Made by a program: the position numbers and the translations under genes. A stretch of DNA of 64,000 nt from Peribacillus deserti (GTDB taxonomy: Bacteria; Bacillota; Bacilli; Bacillales; DSM-1321). A model generated the notes under the pieces. It made no database searches, was not told the origin of the DNA, and saw only the letters and a program-made list of their open reading frames with translations. Positions within the stretch are counted from its first letter, which is position 1. Every line of letters begins with the position of its first letter. Positions 16,616 to 26,750 of this stretch are shown here, piece after piece. The DNA is taken from the NCBI RefSeq assembly GCF_016909175.1, contig NZ_JAFBFI010000011.1:86157-150156 (forward strand). Direction: 5' to 3'.

Positions 16616-17639
16616 AGGTAAAATATTGAACTTGTGATTGCGGAAAAAATTCTGCAATATATCCTCGAATCGTATCTTCTAATTCCTTAGCTTCTTCATT
16701 TTTATACACATATTTTCCGATCCCATAACGTCCCCATTTATATTTTCTTTTACTTTCATCCAGTTCAAGTTTTGATTTCGGGTAATTTTTCAGGATCACC
16801 TTTTTGGCAGGAGATGTAAAACGATGCTGGATCAATTCAAAGGTCAAATCTGAAAGATCCACACCCTGAAGAGAGGTATACAGCCTTTCAAAGAGCTCAC
16901 GATACCCTTCTTCCCAATTTTCATGCCGATAAATAGGAGCAACAATAAACCCAAGCGGATAACCGGCATCCGCAACTTTTCTGGCAGCTTCTAATCTGCC
17001 TTCAAATGTAGATGTTCCCGGCTCAAAATGCTTAATTACATAACGTGAATTAACACTAAACCGGAAGCGGGTTTTTCCATTATGTTTGGCATCCAGAAGA
17101 TGATCCACATGCTCAAACTTTGTGACAAAACGCAGGGCACCATATTCCTGTTCCCCAAAGAATTCGATGGCTCTTTTGAGCGAATGTGTCAAATGGTCAA
17201 CGCCAACAATATCAGAGGTACAAGCAGCTTCAAACCTCGTGATCTCCGGCTTTCTTTCTTCCATATATTTAGCAGCCTGTTCAAAAATTTCTTCTGTATT
17301 TACATAGACTCTTATATATGGTTTACTGCCAAGAGTTGTTTGGAGGTAGCAATAATGGCAGTGGCCCATGCACCCTGTCGCAAGCGGGATCGCATACTCA
17401 GCGGATGGCTTAGAGGTATCGAACTTAAGAGTTCTCCGCACGCCGACTACCAGTGTGGATTTTGCCACTCTGTATTTCTGAAAATCACTTTCGCCTGGCA
17501 AATTTCTTATCTGATTATGTGAAGTTGTTTCTTTAATTTCAATATTCATATCTTCAAATTTCTTCTTAAGCTCCCTGCCGAGAGGATATTCCAGCGCCTT
17601 GGGCTCAATGTAAACAAGCTGTGGAACAAAAGGCTTCAT
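16614..17639 (-). CDS. splB: Spore photoproduct lyase
   Basis: 341 residues from the ATG at 17639. A radical SAM enzyme that repairs spore photoproduct thymine dimers during germination. The cluster ligands CMGHCHYC put cysteines at about residues 90, 94 and 97, and the conserved cysteine in EAACTSDIVGVDHLTH acts in catalysis. The C-terminus RYGIGKYVY...SQVQYFT is typical. The open frame extends to 17738 into the promoter region. B. subtilis has splA before splB; no splA is seen here. Confidence 0.96.
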   Translation of the reverse strand: MKPFVPQLVYIEPKALEYPLGRELKKKFEDMNIEIKETTSHNQIRNLPGESDFQKYRVAKSTLVVGVRRTLKFDTSKPSAEYAIPLATGCMGHCHYCYLQTTLGSKPYIRVYVNTEEIFEQAAKYMEERKPEITRFEAACTSDIVGVDHLTHSLKRAIEFFGEQEYGALRFVTKFEHVDHLLDAKHNGKTRFRFSVNSRYVIKHFEPGTSTFEGRLEAARKVADAGYPLGFIVAPIYRHENWEEGYRELFERLYTSLQGVDLSDLTFELIQHRFTSPAKKVILKNYPKSKLELDESKRKYKWGRYGIGKYVYKNEEAKELEDTIRGYIAEFFPQSQVQYFT

Positions 17640-17679
17640 GATCTTCACCACTTTTATGTGAAATTTAGGTATCCTTACG

Positions 17680-17708
17680 TAGTATTTGCTTTTCATACTA
17701 ATACATGA
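17680..17708 (-). promoter_or_regulatory. Candidate SigG promoter for splB
   Basis: On the minus strand AATACTA (17680-17686) is one base from the SigG -10 CATACTA, with TCATG (17704-17708) 17 bp upstream. Forespore SigG control of spl is known in B. subtilis; this site is a weak motif match. Confidence 0.35.
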
Positions 17709-17733
17709 CTTCCTTGTTATGGCAGATAAAAAT

Positions 17734-17767
17734 CGCAAAAAAGAGATGACATAGTCGCCATCTCTTC
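17734..17767 (-). terminator. Intrinsic terminator after nrdJ
   Basis: AAGAGATG (17741-17748) pairs with CATCTCTT (17759-17766), followed on the minus strand by a T run. Confidence 0.85.
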
Positions 17768-17807
17768 TTTTAAGTATCTATTAAAGATTATTACTGATCT
17801 TTTAAAA

Positions 17808-20363
17808 TTATAATCCGCATTTCAGCTGCGAGCCGCAGTTTGTGCAGGTATTACAGCCACCCATTTCTTTAACCTTCCCTTTTCGGCAGACCGGACAAGT
17901 ATTGCCTACTTCTGAACCGATGGTTACGTCCGTGGAGCGCAGAGGAGAAATTGTGTCAACGAGCACTACCTTTCTCTCTTCTCGAACTGTAGTGTCTTCT
18001 TCTTCAAACGTGTTTTCTTCTGCTTTCAAGGTTAATACCTGAGATTCGCGGCTTCCGTCTACATATACGGTTCCACCTTTAGCGCCGCCTTTATATAAAC
18101 GCTCATATACCTTTTCAACCTGCTCTACAGTATATCCTCTAGGGGCATTAACGGTTTTGCTTATAGAACTGTCGATCCAGCGCTGAATAATGCACTGAAC
18201 ATCAGCATGAGCGTCAGGTGCTAACTCCATAGCAGAGATAAACCATTCTGGCAGTTCATTTGGATCAACCTCAGGATGCTTATCCAGGTACTCCTGAACA
18301 ATATCCGCTTTTACTTCAATAAATTTGCCTAAACGTCCGCTTCGGTAATATGTGAAGGAGAAGTAAGGTTCTAATCCTGTAGAGACCCCGACCATGGTAC
18401 CCGTGCTTCCAGTTGGAGCAACAGTTAATAAGTGAGAGTTCCGGATTCCGTTTTCTAAGATGTTTTCTCTAATATCTTCAGGCATTTTCTGCATGTACCC
18501 TGTATTTATAAACCGATTACGCAGTTCAGCTGTTTCTTGTTCTGTCTCGCCAATCAGAAATGGGAAGCTTCCTTTTTCAGCGGAAAGTTCTACAGAAGTT
18601 CGATAAGCTGTTTCAGCGATGGTTTCAAAGACTTTGTCTACCAAAAGATTGCCTTCCTCTGAGCCGTATTCTGTCTCGCAGTAAATCAATAGATCATGCA
18701 GACCCATTACTCCAAGTCCAACACGGCGCTCCCCGAGGGCCTGCTTTTTATTTTCTTCCAGGAAGTATGGAGTTGCATCGATTACGTTATCCTGCATCCG
18801 CACTCCAACTTCAACTGTCTTTTTAAGTTTTTCAAAATTTACGGATTTGTTATCCTTATCCGCCATTTCAGCAAGATTTACTGCTGCAAGGTTGCAGACG
18901 GAAAAAGGAGCAAGCGGCTGCTCTCCACATGGGTTTGTTGCCACTACCTGCTGACCGTAAGCTTTGGCATTTGTCATGTCATTAGCGTTATCAATAAAGA
19001 AGATACCTGGTTCAGCACTATAAGTTGCACAAACATTAATTAGGTTCCAAAGCTCCTTCGCTTTAATCGAGCGGTAAACACGAACCTTGTGTCCGAGTTT
19101 TTCCCATTCCCTGACATCCCCAACCTTGTGCCATTCACGGTTATATACTTCCATTTCCTCTTTGTCATAGCTTTCCACATCAGGGAAACGAAGGTCATAC
19201 ATTTCGTCATTTTCTACAGCTGCCATAAATTCCTTTGTTAAGCAGACGGAAATATTTGCGCCTGTCAGGAATTCAGAATTATGAACGCTGTAAGTACCGC
19301 CCGTACGAAGTTTTGCTTCAGCATCCTTAATTATTTTTTCGTTAAATCCGCCCAGGCCAGGCATGTTTTTATAATTAACGATTCCCTGGTACATAGCGTC
19401 TTCGGATTCAGTGAAAGGCGTAAATTTAAGTTTTTCACTTGCATACTGCTTAATCGTTTCATCCGTTGTATTTTCAATTAAGAATCTCAGGATCCGTGGA
19501 TTCTGCATTTTTGAAATGATAAATTCGACAATATCAGGATGGGAATCTATAAGCATAATCATTTGTGCCCCGCGTCTTGATCCGCCCTGCTCAACAAGGT
19601 GTGTAAGCTTTGCAATGTCATCCAGCCAGGATACAGAACCTGATGATTTACCATTCACTCCTCTTGCCAGTGTGTTCCTAGGGCGGAGAGTAGACCCGTT
19701 TGTACCCACACCGCCTCCGCGGCTCATGATTTCCATAACCTGCTTACGGTGTTCAGAGATTCCTTCTCGAGAATCCTGAACAAATGGCATTACATAGCAG
19801 TTAAAATAGGTTACATCCGTGTCAGCGCCAGCTCCGTAAAGCACCCGTCCAGCTGGAATAAAGTTAAGAGAAACAAGCTCTTGATAAAATTTCTCAAACC
19901 ATTCTTTTCGCTTTTCTTCTGTTTTCTCTACCGACGCCAGTCCTGTTGCATTTCGTTTCGCAATCTGCTCATAAAAAACTTCTAATGGTTTTTCGATGAC
20001 ATCTAGCGAGCGGTTAACGATCCCGGTTTCAACTTCTTCAGGCTTATCAAGTACACCGCGGAACTCCTCTTCAACCAGCACCTTCGCCTTTTTCTTTTCC
20101 CAATCAATATCTACAATATAACCGAGGCCGCGTGCCGGAAACTTCGGATCTTCCTTAATGGTTAATACTACGAAATCACCCTGCGTCAAAGTAACCTTAG
20201 CCGTATCTTTAAAAGAATAACGGTCAAGCATTACTAATTTGGAAACACCTTTATGTGTAAGCTTCATATCCCCAGTAATCGGGTGTACTTGTGGAAATAT
20301 ACTGATGTCCTGGTTTAATCTTTCAATATTCAGCTTCATAGTATGATTTAATACAACAGACAA
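17808..20363 (-). CDS. nrdJ: Class II (adenosylcobalamin-dependent) ribonucleotide reductase
   Basis: 851 residues. It reduces ribonucleotides to deoxyribonucleotides using adenosylcobalamin to make the active-site thiyl radical. The motif NPCGEQPLAPFSVCNLAAVN places the catalytic cysteine near residue 479. Further family segments are SGSVSWLDDIAKLTHLVEQG and TVAPTGSTGTMVGVSTG. The C-terminus carries a CxxC...CxxCxxC cluster (TCPVCRK, GCNTCTNCG), a redox or zinc tail. The TTG start has AAGGAGA 7 nt upstream. NrdR boxes lie upstream. Transcribed alone with its own terminator. Confidence 0.97.
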   Translation of the reverse strand: MSVVLNHTMKLNIERLNQDISIFPQVHPITGDMKLTHKGVSKLVMLDRYSFKDTAKVTLTQGDFVVLTIKEDPKFPARGLGYIVDIDWEKKKAKVLVEEEFRGVLDKPEEVETGIVNRSLDVIEKPLEVFYEQIAKRNATGLASVEKTEEKRKEWFEKFYQELVSLNFIPAGRVLYGAGADTDVTYFNCYVMPFVQDSREGISEHRKQVMEIMSRGGGVGTNGSTLRPRNTLARGVNGKSSGSVSWLDDIAKLTHLVEQGGSRRGAQMIMLIDSHPDIVEFIISKMQNPRILRFLIENTTDETIKQYASEKLKFTPFTESEDAMYQGIVNYKNMPGLGGFNEKIIKDAEAKLRTGGTYSVHNSEFLTGANISVCLTKEFMAAVENDEMYDLRFPDVESYDKEEMEVYNREWHKVGDVREWEKLGHKVRVYRSIKAKELWNLINVCATYSAEPGIFFIDNANDMTNAKAYGQQVVATNPCGEQPLAPFSVCNLAAVNLAEMADKDNKSVNFEKLKKTVEVGVRMQDNVIDATPYFLEENKKQALGERRVGLGVMGLHDLLIYCETEYGSEEGNLLVDKVFETIAETAYRTSVELSAEKGSFPFLIGETEQETAELRNRFINTGYMQKMPEDIRENILENGIRNSHLLTVAPTGSTGTMVGVSTGLEPYFSFTYYRSGRLGKFIEVKADIVQEYLDKHPEVDPNELPEWFISAMELAPDAHADVQCIIQRWIDSSISKTVNAPRGYTVEQVEKVYERLYKGGAKGGTVYVDGSRESQVLTLKAEENTFEEEDTTVREERKVVLVDTISPLRSTDVTIGSEVGNTCPVCRKGKVKEMGGCNTCTNCGSQLKCGL

Positions 20364-20431
20364 AGCGATCTCTCCTTCAAAAACATTATAGAAAAAGCGA
20401 CAAATTACGCCGTTTCAATTGGTGTACCCTA

Positions 20432-20461
20432 AATCTATCACACACAAACCGTTTTAATCAA
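20432..20461 (-). promoter_or_regulatory. Candidate SigA promoter of nrdJ
   Basis: On the minus strand TTGATT (20456-20461) and TAGATT (20432-20437) are 18 bp apart. The -35 overlaps the gene-proximal NrdR box, as expected for repression. Confidence 0.45.
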
Positions 20462-20503
20462 TATATAGGTCTTCTTAAATTTTCGACACACTATATATAG
20501 TGT
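20455..20503 (-). promoter_or_regulatory. Tandem NrdR boxes upstream of nrdJ
   Basis: The distal box ACACTATATATAGTGTT (about 20487-20503) is a near-perfect palindrome and fits the NrdR consensus acaCwAtATaTwGtgt. The proximal box AATCAATATATAGGTCT (20456-20472) is degenerate. Their centres are 32 bp apart, about three helical turns, the usual arrangement for cooperative NrdR binding. NrdR represses ribonucleotide reductase genes when dATP is high. From 20526 to 21190 I see no gene I can support. Confidence 0.75.
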
Positions 20504-21205
20504 TTTGTTCAAAAAGCGACAAATTTGTCAAACCAATAATCTAGTAAAAATCATGCGGAATAGTGAGAATAATGCTGATTTATATCATTTTTTGGCGGTT
20601 TTTAAACCGTTTTACCGTTTGCTTTTATTAATATTTCCTGAATCCCTTGATATCTTTGAAATTCCAGCTCAGTCAATAAATAAACTTCAAAAAAATATAT
20701 TTATTTTTTAGATAGACTCTCTCAGAGCACATCTATACTCACCCATAATTAGTTGTTGACTTCGTGAGTTAATCGGTTACAGAGTCCAAAAGAGAAATGC
20801 GGGTGAAATCATGGCTGGAATCATTGATAGGCAGCCTAATGTAAAATGGCCGCACAGGGATGAGATAAAATGGAATTGGTATGATCCCAACCGGGCAGAC
20901 GATGCGGAAAAAGCGCACTCGGGTTGTCGAAAAAGCGAGCTATTTGACCGAAGGCTAAATTGTGACGTTATTTATATGAACATATGGGGAATTACAAATT
21001 TTTATGGGGGTTTTTAAATTGTTGATGGGGATTTTAATTTATTCTTAATTCGGCTGAACGACATATATTTGGCCATACCTCGCTCAGGGTAGAAGTTTTA
21101 TTTTACCACTTGAAAACATCCTGCCAAAAATAGTTTTGATTCTTGAGTCTATCAATTATATAATTAAAATTGCTGGAACTTTCAGTGTAAAAGGGGGTTT
21201 GAATA

Positions 21206-21589
21206 TTGTCTACTATATATGTGTTACTGGTTATTTTAGGTGCCTTTATTATCTATACATTAATAATGTGGCTGAACCAAAGACGTATATTAAAAACGTT
21301 AACTCAGGAAGAGTTTATCTCTGGTTATCGAAAAGCGCAGCTGATCGATGTACGTGAGCCGAATGAATATGAAGCAGGCCACGTCCTTGGTGCCAGAAAC
21401 ATTCCAATGACCCAGATGAAGATGCGTTTGAAAGAGATACGTCCGGACAAACCTGTGTACCTTTATTGCCAAAGCGGAATTAGAAGCGGGCGTGCAGCAC
21501 AGCTGCTTTCCCGAAAAGGATACAAAGACCTCAGCCATTTAAAAGGCGGCTTTAAGCGTTGGGGCGGCAAGATTAAAACGAAAGCATAA
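21206..21589 (+). CDS. yqhL: Membrane-anchored rhodanese-like protein YqhL
   Basis: 127 residues. An N-terminal membrane helix (about 4-23) precedes a single rhodanese domain with the active-site loop YLYCQSGIRSGRAAQLL, cysteine at residue 88. It probably transfers sulfane sulfur at the inner membrane face; the substrate is unknown. The TTG start has AAGGGGG 8 nt upstream. Adjacent to the gcv genes as in B. subtilis. Confidence 0.94.
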   Translation: MSTIYVLLVILGAFIIYTLIMWLNQRRILKTLTQEEFISGYRKAQLIDVREPNEYEAGHVLGARNIPMTQMKMRLKEIRPDKPVYLYCQSGIRSGRAAQLLSRKGYKDLSHLKGGFKRWGGKIKTKA

Positions 21590-21596
21590 TGATACA

Positions 21597-21633
21597 AATC
21601 CTCTGACAGGCCGCCTGTCAGAGGATTTTCTTT
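21597..21633 (+). terminator. Intrinsic terminator after yqhL
   Basis: AATCCTCTGACAGG pairs with CCTGTCAGAGGATT around a 3-nt loop, followed by a T-rich run. Confidence 0.93.
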
Positions 21634-21702
21634 TAAGCCACCGGGCAATCAAGAACACTACGCCTGGACCACTTATAAGAATCAAGAATGCTGCAATAGA
21701 GT

Positions 21703-21868
21703 CTATTTAGCCTGCAATCTCAGTGAAACGAAAGTAAGCATCGCCAGAATCGACTATTTTTTAAGTCCCCTTAACGTTGTCCAACGCATGCCATGCTTTT
21801 CTTTTGCAACTGCGAATAAGCGTTCGACCGTTTCCTTGCGTTTCGCATAGATTGGATTACATTCTTGA
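21703..21868 (-). pseudogene. Relic of an IS1182-family transposase C-terminus
   Basis: The minus strand reads CNPIYAKRKETVERLF and then AKEKHGMRWTTLRGLKK, the conserved C-terminal block of IS1182-type DDE transposases. An in-frame TAG at 21754-21756 then interrupts it, after which SILAMLTFVSLRLQAK continues the family-like tail to a second TAG. No N-terminal or catalytic core remains. It lies between the terminators of yqhL and gcvPB, a neutral landing site. Confidence 0.75.
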
Positions 21869-22020
21869 GGTGACGCAGATGGTCGATTCCTCTTCAAACT
21901 CCTGTCCTTCCTGAGCAAATGGGATAGGAAAGGGCAGCCGTCTGGAAAGCATTCTCGTCACCTCAATCGTATTAATTTTAAAATAACTTCCGTAACATTC
22001 CAGACTAATTACAAACCGGT

Positions 22021-22066
22021 TGATTGGAGTGGAAAGCGAAGCGCCTGGAACGGAAATCAACAGACC
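22021..22066. repeat. Possible insertion-sequence end fragment
   Basis: The minus strand reads TTGATTTCCGTTCCAGGCGC then TTCGCTTTCC. I recall this as a widely dispersed sequence near mobile elements in Bacillaceae. Together with the transposase relic at 21703-21868 it suggests remnants of one decayed element spanning about 21.7-22.07 kb. Confidence 0.4.
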
Positions 22067-22082
22067 CCGGGATAGGCCAAAT

Positions 22083-22131
22083 AAAAAAGACTGCAGGCAA
22101 GCTCGAATTTCATCGAGTTTGCCTACAGTCT
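22083..22131 (-). terminator. Intrinsic terminator of the gcv operon
   Basis: A long stem is formed by AGACTG, AGGCAA and CTCGA-type arms (22088-22106 with 22113-22131), followed on the minus strand by a T run. It starts 47 nt after gcvPB. A reading frame through this hairpin (21857-22174) was rejected as a gene. Confidence 0.88.
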
Positions 22132-22177
22132 GACGGCTGATTGCTGACCTGAGCTCCCGTTCTACTAATGACACTTA

Positions 22178-23647
22178 TTATGATTCATTTTTATATCGCA
22201 GCACAGGCTTGCGGGCAGCAAGTGTTTCATCCAGCCGCTTAATTACGGTGGTATGCGGTGCTTCCTGTACGATTTCAGGATTTTCCTCAGCTTCCTTAGC
22301 AATCTGGATCATGGCATCGGTAAAGGCATCAAGAGTTTCCTTCGACTCTGTTTCTGTCGGCTCAATCATAATACATTCCTCTACATTCAATGGGAAGTAA
22401 ATGGTTGGCGGATGGTAGCCAAAATCAAGCAATCTTTTTGCTATATCTAATGTACGGACGCCCAGCTTCTTTTGGCGCTTTCCGCTTAGCACGAATTCAT
22501 GCTTACAGTGTCTGTCAAATGGCAGATCATAATATGAAGATAAACGTCTCATCATATAATTTGCATTTAATACAGCATATTCTGTGACTGCCTTTAAACC
22601 GTCAGGACCCATGGTGCGAATATACGTATAAGCCCTTACATTTATTCCAAAGTTGCCGTAATAAGGCTTTACTCTTCCAATTGTCTGCGGGCGGTCGTAA
22701 TCGAGCGTAAAAGCCCCTTCCTTTTTAGTTACAATCGGAGCAGGAAGGAAAGGAATTAAGTCTTCTTTAACACCTACAGGACCTGATCCAGGACCTCCGC
22801 CGCCGTGAGGGCCGGTAAATGTTTTATGAAGGTTTAAATGTACAACATCAAAGCCCATGTCTCCAGGACGAGCCTTGGATAGAACAGCGTTAAGGTTGGC
22901 GCCGTCATAATAAAGCTTTCCGCCGGCTTCATGGACGATTTGTGCTATTTCCAGAATGTTTTCTTCAAACAAGCCAAGTGTGTTTGGATTAGTAAGCATT
23001 AAAGCCGCCGTATCTGTTCCTACCACACGTTTAAGATCCTCAAGGTCAACCAGGCCGTTTTCATTTGATTTAACGGTAATCGTTTCGAACCCGGCGACAG
23101 TTGCAGATGCTGGGTTGGTACCGTGAGCAGAGTCAGGAACAATGACTTTTGTTCTTTCTGTATCGCCATTCGCTTCATGGAAAGCACGGATCATCATTAG
23201 TCCTGTCCATTCTCCGTGGGCACCGGCTGCAGGCTGAAGGGTTACTTCATCCATGCCGGTAATCTCAATCAGGTGCTCTTGAAGATCATACATAAGCTCT
23301 AGTGCACCCTGGACCGTACTTTCATCCTGTAGCGGGTGAATATGGGCAAAACCGTTAAAACGGGCAACTGCTTCGTTAATTTTTGGATTATATTTCATGG
23401 TGCAGGAACCGAGCGGATAAAAACCGGAATCCACCCCATGGTTTCTTCTTGATAGAGCTGTATAATGGCGCATAATATCAAGCTCAGATACTTCTGGAAG
23501 CTCCGCCTCTTCGCCTCTTAGGTATTCGCTTGGCACGATGCTGTCCAGGCTTATTTCCTCTATTTCTAAATCCGGCAGGCTGTATCCTATTCTGCCCGGT
23601 GTGCTAAGTTCAAAAATTAATGGTTGGTCTTGCTCATGGTTTGTCAT
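22178..23647 (-). CDS. gcvPB: Glycine decarboxylase (P protein) subunit 2
   Basis: 489 residues. Together with GcvPA it forms the PLP-dependent P protein of the glycine cleavage system, which decarboxylates glycine and passes the aminomethyl group to GcvH. PLP lysine is about residue 275 in [20 protein letters not shown]. The start overlaps the gcvPA stop (ATGA). Third gene of gcvT-gcvPA-gcvPB. Confidence 0.98.
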   Translation of the reverse strand: MTNHEQDQPLIFELSTPGRIGYSLPDLEIEEISLDSIVPSEYLRGEEAELPEVSELDIMRHYTALSRRNHGVDSGFYPLGSCTMKYNPKINEAVARFNGFAHIHPLQDESTVQGALELMYDLQEHLIEITGMDEVTLQPAAGAHGEWTGLMMIRAFHEANGDTERTKVIVPDSAHGTNPASATVAGFETITVKSNENGLVDLEDLKRVVGTDTAALMLTNPNTLGLFEENILEIAQIVHEAGGKLYYDGANLNAVLSKARPGDMGFDVVHLNLHKTFTGPHGGGGPGSGPVGVKEDLIPFLPAPIVTKKEGAFTLDYDRPQTIGRVKPYYGNFGINVRAYTYIRTMGPDGLKAVTEYAVLNANYMMRRLSSYYDLPFDRHCKHEFVLSGKRQKKLGVRTLDIAKRLLDFGYHPPTIYFPLNVEECIMIEPTETESKETLDAFTDAMIQIAKEAEENPEIVQEAPHTTVIKRLDETLAARKPVLRYKNES

Positions 23648-24987
23648 GCGCCATCCCCCAATTCTTTCACAAAAGTATCAATTTCTTCTTTTGTTCTTAA
23701 TTCAGTCACAGCAATCAGCATATGATTTTCAAGCTCAGGATAGCTTCTGCCTAAGTCGTAGCCGCCGATAATCCCTTTTTGAATAAGGCCATGATTAATC
23801 TCACTCACAGGCTTCTTAAGCTTAATGACAAATTCATTGAAAGCCGGCCCGTCAAAAACCACTTCAACCCCGCTCTGTTTAAGCTGAGTTTTAGCATAGT
23901 GTGCCTTTTGGATATTTCTTGCTGACATTTCTTTTACACCCTTTTTTCCAAGCGCCGTCATGGCAACAGAAGCAGCCAGCGCGTTCAGTGCCTGGTTAGA
24001 ACAGATGTTGGATGTAGCTTTGTCACGGCGGATATGCTGTTCCCGGGCCTGAAGTGTAAGAACAAAACCTCTTTTGCCGTTCTCGTCTACGGTCTGGCCA
24101 ACTAAGCGGCCCGGAACTTTACGAACGAGCTTATTAGTAACTGCAAAATATCCACAATGCGGTCCGCCAAATGCCGTCGGAATTCCAAATGGCTGTGCGT
24201 CCCCGGCTACGATATCGGCTCCAAATTTCCCTGGAGGTGTTAATGATCCAAGTGCAACCGGATTGCTGGACACAATAAACATCGATTTATGTGTATGGAC
24301 GATTTCTTCAATTTCTTTTAAAGGTTCAATTCTTCCAAAAAAGTTTGGATATTGTACCACTACGCCTGCGATGTCATCACCTGCAAGCTCCTTAAGAGCG
24401 TTAATATCCGTAATTCCGTCCGCATATGGGATTTCAATAACTTCAATATATTGTCCTTTGGCATACGTTTTGACAACATCTCTAGTTTCAGGATGTACAG
24501 CAGCTGAGATTAAGATTTTTTTGCGGCGGGTCTGGCCGGCACTTAGCATAGCAGCCTCAGCTAATGCTGTTCCTCCGTCATACATCGAAGAGTTCGCAAC
24601 ATCCATTCCTGTCAGTTCACAAATCATGGTTTGAAATTCAAATATCGCCTGCAGCTCTCCCTGGGAAATTTCAGGCTGATATGGAGTGTAAGCCGTATAG
24701 AATTCTGAGCGGGATATAACATGATCCACTATCGTTGGAATGTAATGGTCATATACACCAGCACCTAAAAAGGAAGTATTTTGCTTCAGATCAGCATTTT
24801 TGGCAGCAAGTCTTGTTAATTCTTTCAACAAGGTTGATTCTGGTGCAGCAGCTCTAATGTTGTACTCGCCTTTAAAGCGGACACTTTCAGGAATATCCTG
24901 GAATAATTCATCTATAGACCCCACACCGATTGTATTAAGCATTTGTTCTTTATCTTGTTCTGTCATCGGTAAGTAACGATGCTTCAT
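23644..24987 (-). CDS. gcvPA: Glycine decarboxylase (P protein) subunit 1
   Basis: 447 residues from [17 protein letters not shown], with AAGGGGA upstream of the ATG at 24987; the frame is open to 25044 inside gcvT. It has the conserved segments [20 protein letters not shown] and [16 protein letters not shown]. Paired with gcvPB by a 4-nt overlap. Confidence 0.97.
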   Translation of the reverse strand: MKHRYLPMTEQDKEQMLNTIGVGSIDELFQDIPESVRFKGEYNIRAAAPESTLLKELTRLAAKNADLKQNTSFLGAGVYDHYIPTIVDHVISRSEFYTAYTPYQPEISQGELQAIFEFQTMICELTGMDVANSSMYDGGTALAEAAMLSAGQTRRKKILISAAVHPETRDVVKTYAKGQYIEVIEIPYADGITDINALKELAGDDIAGVVVQYPNFFGRIEPLKEIEEIVHTHKSMFIVSSNPVALGSLTPPGKFGADIVAGDAQPFGIPTAFGGPHCGYFAVTNKLVRKVPGRLVGQTVDENGKRGFVLTLQAREQHIRRDKATSNICSNQALNALAASVAMTALGKKGVKEMSARNIQKAHYAKTQLKQSGVEVVFDGPAFNEFVIKLKKPVSEINHGLIQKGIIGGYDLGRSYPELENHMLIAVTELRTKEEIDTFVKELGDGA

Positions 24988-25006
24988 GGTTAATTCCCCT
25001 TCCCTC

Positions 25007-26113
25007 TTAGTTTTTTGGTCTTTTATAAAATGGTGTCGCCACAACTCTCGCTTTTAGACGCTTCGAGCGTATTTCAACCTCAACTTCAGTTTCAAGCTCT
25101 GAGAATTCTTTTTTCAGCAGAGCTAAGCCTATATTTTTCTTAAGTGTCGGCGATTGAGTTCCTGTCGTAACTTCGCCAATTAATTCTCCATCTGCATATA
25201 CCGGGTACCCATGGCGCGGAATGCCTCGGTCTATCATCTCAATACCAGCTAATTTGCGGGGCGCCCCATTTTCTTTTTGTTCTTTTAGAACAGATTTCCC
25301 GATAAAATCCTCGGTTTTATTGATATTTACAGCAAAGCCAATCCCGGCTTCAATAGGAGTTATATCAGGAGAAAGCTCCTGTCCGTACAGCGCTAGATTC
25401 GCTTCAAATCGAAGGGTATCACGGGCGCCTAGGCCAATTGGAAGCACTCCCTCTTCTTTCCCAGCCTCAAGGATTTCTTTCCAGAGTTTAGTAGCCTTAT
25501 CGCTGCTGCAATAAATTTCAAAGCCATCTTCTCCTGTATAGCCAGTTCTCGAAACAAGAGCAGGTATACCGGTAAGCTCCACGTCAGCCTTAAATTTGAA
25601 GAATCCGATTTCTTTTAAGGACTCGTTTGGCGCAAGCTTCTGCAGCACTTCTTCAGCCTTCGGGCCCTGTAAAGCGAGCTGGGCTATTTTATTTGATATA
25701 TTATGTAGTTCACAGTTTTCAGTTAAATTCTTTTCTAACCATTCGTAATCTTTTTGTATGTTTGCTGCATTCACAACCAGCAGGTAATCGTCATCTGCTT
25801 TTTTGTAAACGATCAGGTCATCGACTGTACCGCCATTTTCATAGCACATGGCCGTATATTGAGCACCGCCGTTTTTAAGTTTAGAAACATCATTTGTCAT
25901 CATTTTCTGCAAAAATGACAGACTTTCAGGGCCTTTCACTTCAATTTCTCCCATATGAGAAACATCGAATAATCCTGCATTCTTTCTGACCGCTTCATGT
26001 TCTTCTTTAATACTTGAGAATTGTACAGGCAGGTCCCAGCCTCCAAAGTCAATCGTTTTTGCTCCGTATTCCGCATATACCTCGTATAATGGCGTTCTCT
26101 TTAACTCAGACAA
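25007..26113 (-). CDS. gcvT: Aminomethyltransferase (T protein) of the glycine cleavage system
   Basis: 368 residues. It transfers the methylene group from GcvH to tetrahydrofolate and releases ammonia. Recognisable segments are [33 protein letters not shown] and [11 protein letters not shown]. The start is a TTG at 26113 with AGGGGG 7 nt upstream; the frame is open to 26152. First gene of the operon, directly behind the glycine riboswitch. Confidence 0.97.
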   Translation of the reverse strand: MSELKRTPLYEVYAEYGAKTIDFGGWDLPVQFSSIKEEHEAVRKNAGLFDVSHMGEIEVKGPESLSFLQKMMTNDVSKLKNGGAQYTAMCYENGGTVDDLIVYKKADDDYLLVVNAANIQKDYEWLEKNLTENCELHNISNKIAQLALQGPKAEEVLQKLAPNESLKEIGFFKFKADVELTGIPALVSRTGYTGEDGFEIYCSSDKATKLWKEILEAGKEEGVLPIGLGARDTLRFEANLALYGQELSPDITPIEAGIGFAVNINKTEDFIGKSVLKEQKENGAPRKLAGIEMIDRGIPRHGYPVYADGELIGEVTTGTQSPTLKKNIGLALLKKEFSELETEVEVEIRSKRLKARVVATPFYKRPKN

Positions 26114-26251
26114 AATATTACCCCCTAAAAGCGAATGATTACCAGCTTCCAAAGCCAGGTATTAGAAGAACTAGAATTTTATTAAGTCCACTAGGATGAA
26201 AGCAAAATTCGGCTGTTTTCCTTATGCGTTAGGATTGTACCTTCCTATTCG

Positions 26252-26298
26252 CAAAAAAAGACAGGGAAATGCCGTTTTATAACGTCATTTTCCCTGTC
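26252..26298 (-). terminator. Riboswitch-controlled terminator before gcvT
   Basis: GACAGGGAAATGCCGTT (26260-26276) pairs with AACGTCATTTTCCCTGTC (26281-26298) with small bulges, followed by seven T on the minus strand. It directly follows the second glycine aptamer and is the expected expression platform. Confidence 0.9.
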
Positions 26299-26303
26299 CT
26301 GTT

Positions 26304-26466
26304 ACCTGAAAGTTTACCCTTTTATGGGCTTTCCCCTTTGGTGGTTTAAGCAAGATGCTTAAACACTCTCCAGAGCCGCGTCCAGCAAGAGTTCTTTTGC
26401 CTGAGAGATTCACTTCCTAAAAAGCTTGCTCCTTCGGCGCTGTTTCTTAACAGTCTCTCCCCTTGC
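26304..26466 (-). ncRNA. Tandem glycine riboswitch (two aptamers)
   Basis: On the minus strand aptamer 1 shows GGGGAGAGAC, GCGCCGAAGGAGCAA and AATCTCTCAGGCAAAAGAAC. After a short linker aptamer 2 shows GACGCGGCTCTGGAGAG, CACCAAAGGGGAAAGCC and AACTTTCAGGTAACAGGACAG. These are the conserved blocks of the gcvT-type glycine riboswitch. In B. subtilis glycine binding promotes read-through of the following terminator, so excess glycine turns on its own degradation. I see nothing further in 26470-26740. Confidence 0.97.
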
Positions 26467-26750
26467 CTTCATTCGCTTATATTAAATTCATTTATGGCCA
26501 TACTAATACAAAGATTAATTATAAGTGAAAAGTATGATAAATTTAAAAACTTTGAAAGCTAGTTTCATCCTATCATTATAATTTATATTTTTGCAATATA
26601 TTTTTTCTAGAAATAAAGCAAAAAACCGCTTTCAAATATAAAAAAATTAAATATAGTTCGTCATTACAACTTTTTCATTCTCAAAAAAAACATAAAATAT
26701 CGATTTTTTATCAAAAATACGAACATTTGACTTTCGAGGAGGTCAAGATT

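Larger units (their letters stand above)
20392..20525. repeat. 15-bp direct repeat flanking the nrdJ promoter
   Basis: AAAAAGCGACAAATT occurs at 20392-20406 and again at 20511-20525, bracketing the promoter and NrdR boxes. The distal copy extends into the palindrome GACAAATTTGTC. Confidence 0.6.

Noticed and set aside
20364..20800. Cobalamin riboswitch before the B12-dependent nrdJ
   Set aside because: No B12-box or other conserved cobalamin riboswitch blocks are visible in the leader.
20811..21017. Open frame of 68 codons on the plus strand downstream of the nrdJ control region
   Set aside because: Weak ribosome site, no recognisable family and unusual residue composition. A relic or chance frame is more likely.
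21857..22174. Open frame of about 105 codons after gcvPB on the minus strand
   Set aside because: It runs straight through the gcv terminator hairpin and an IS-like fragment and has no ribosome site.
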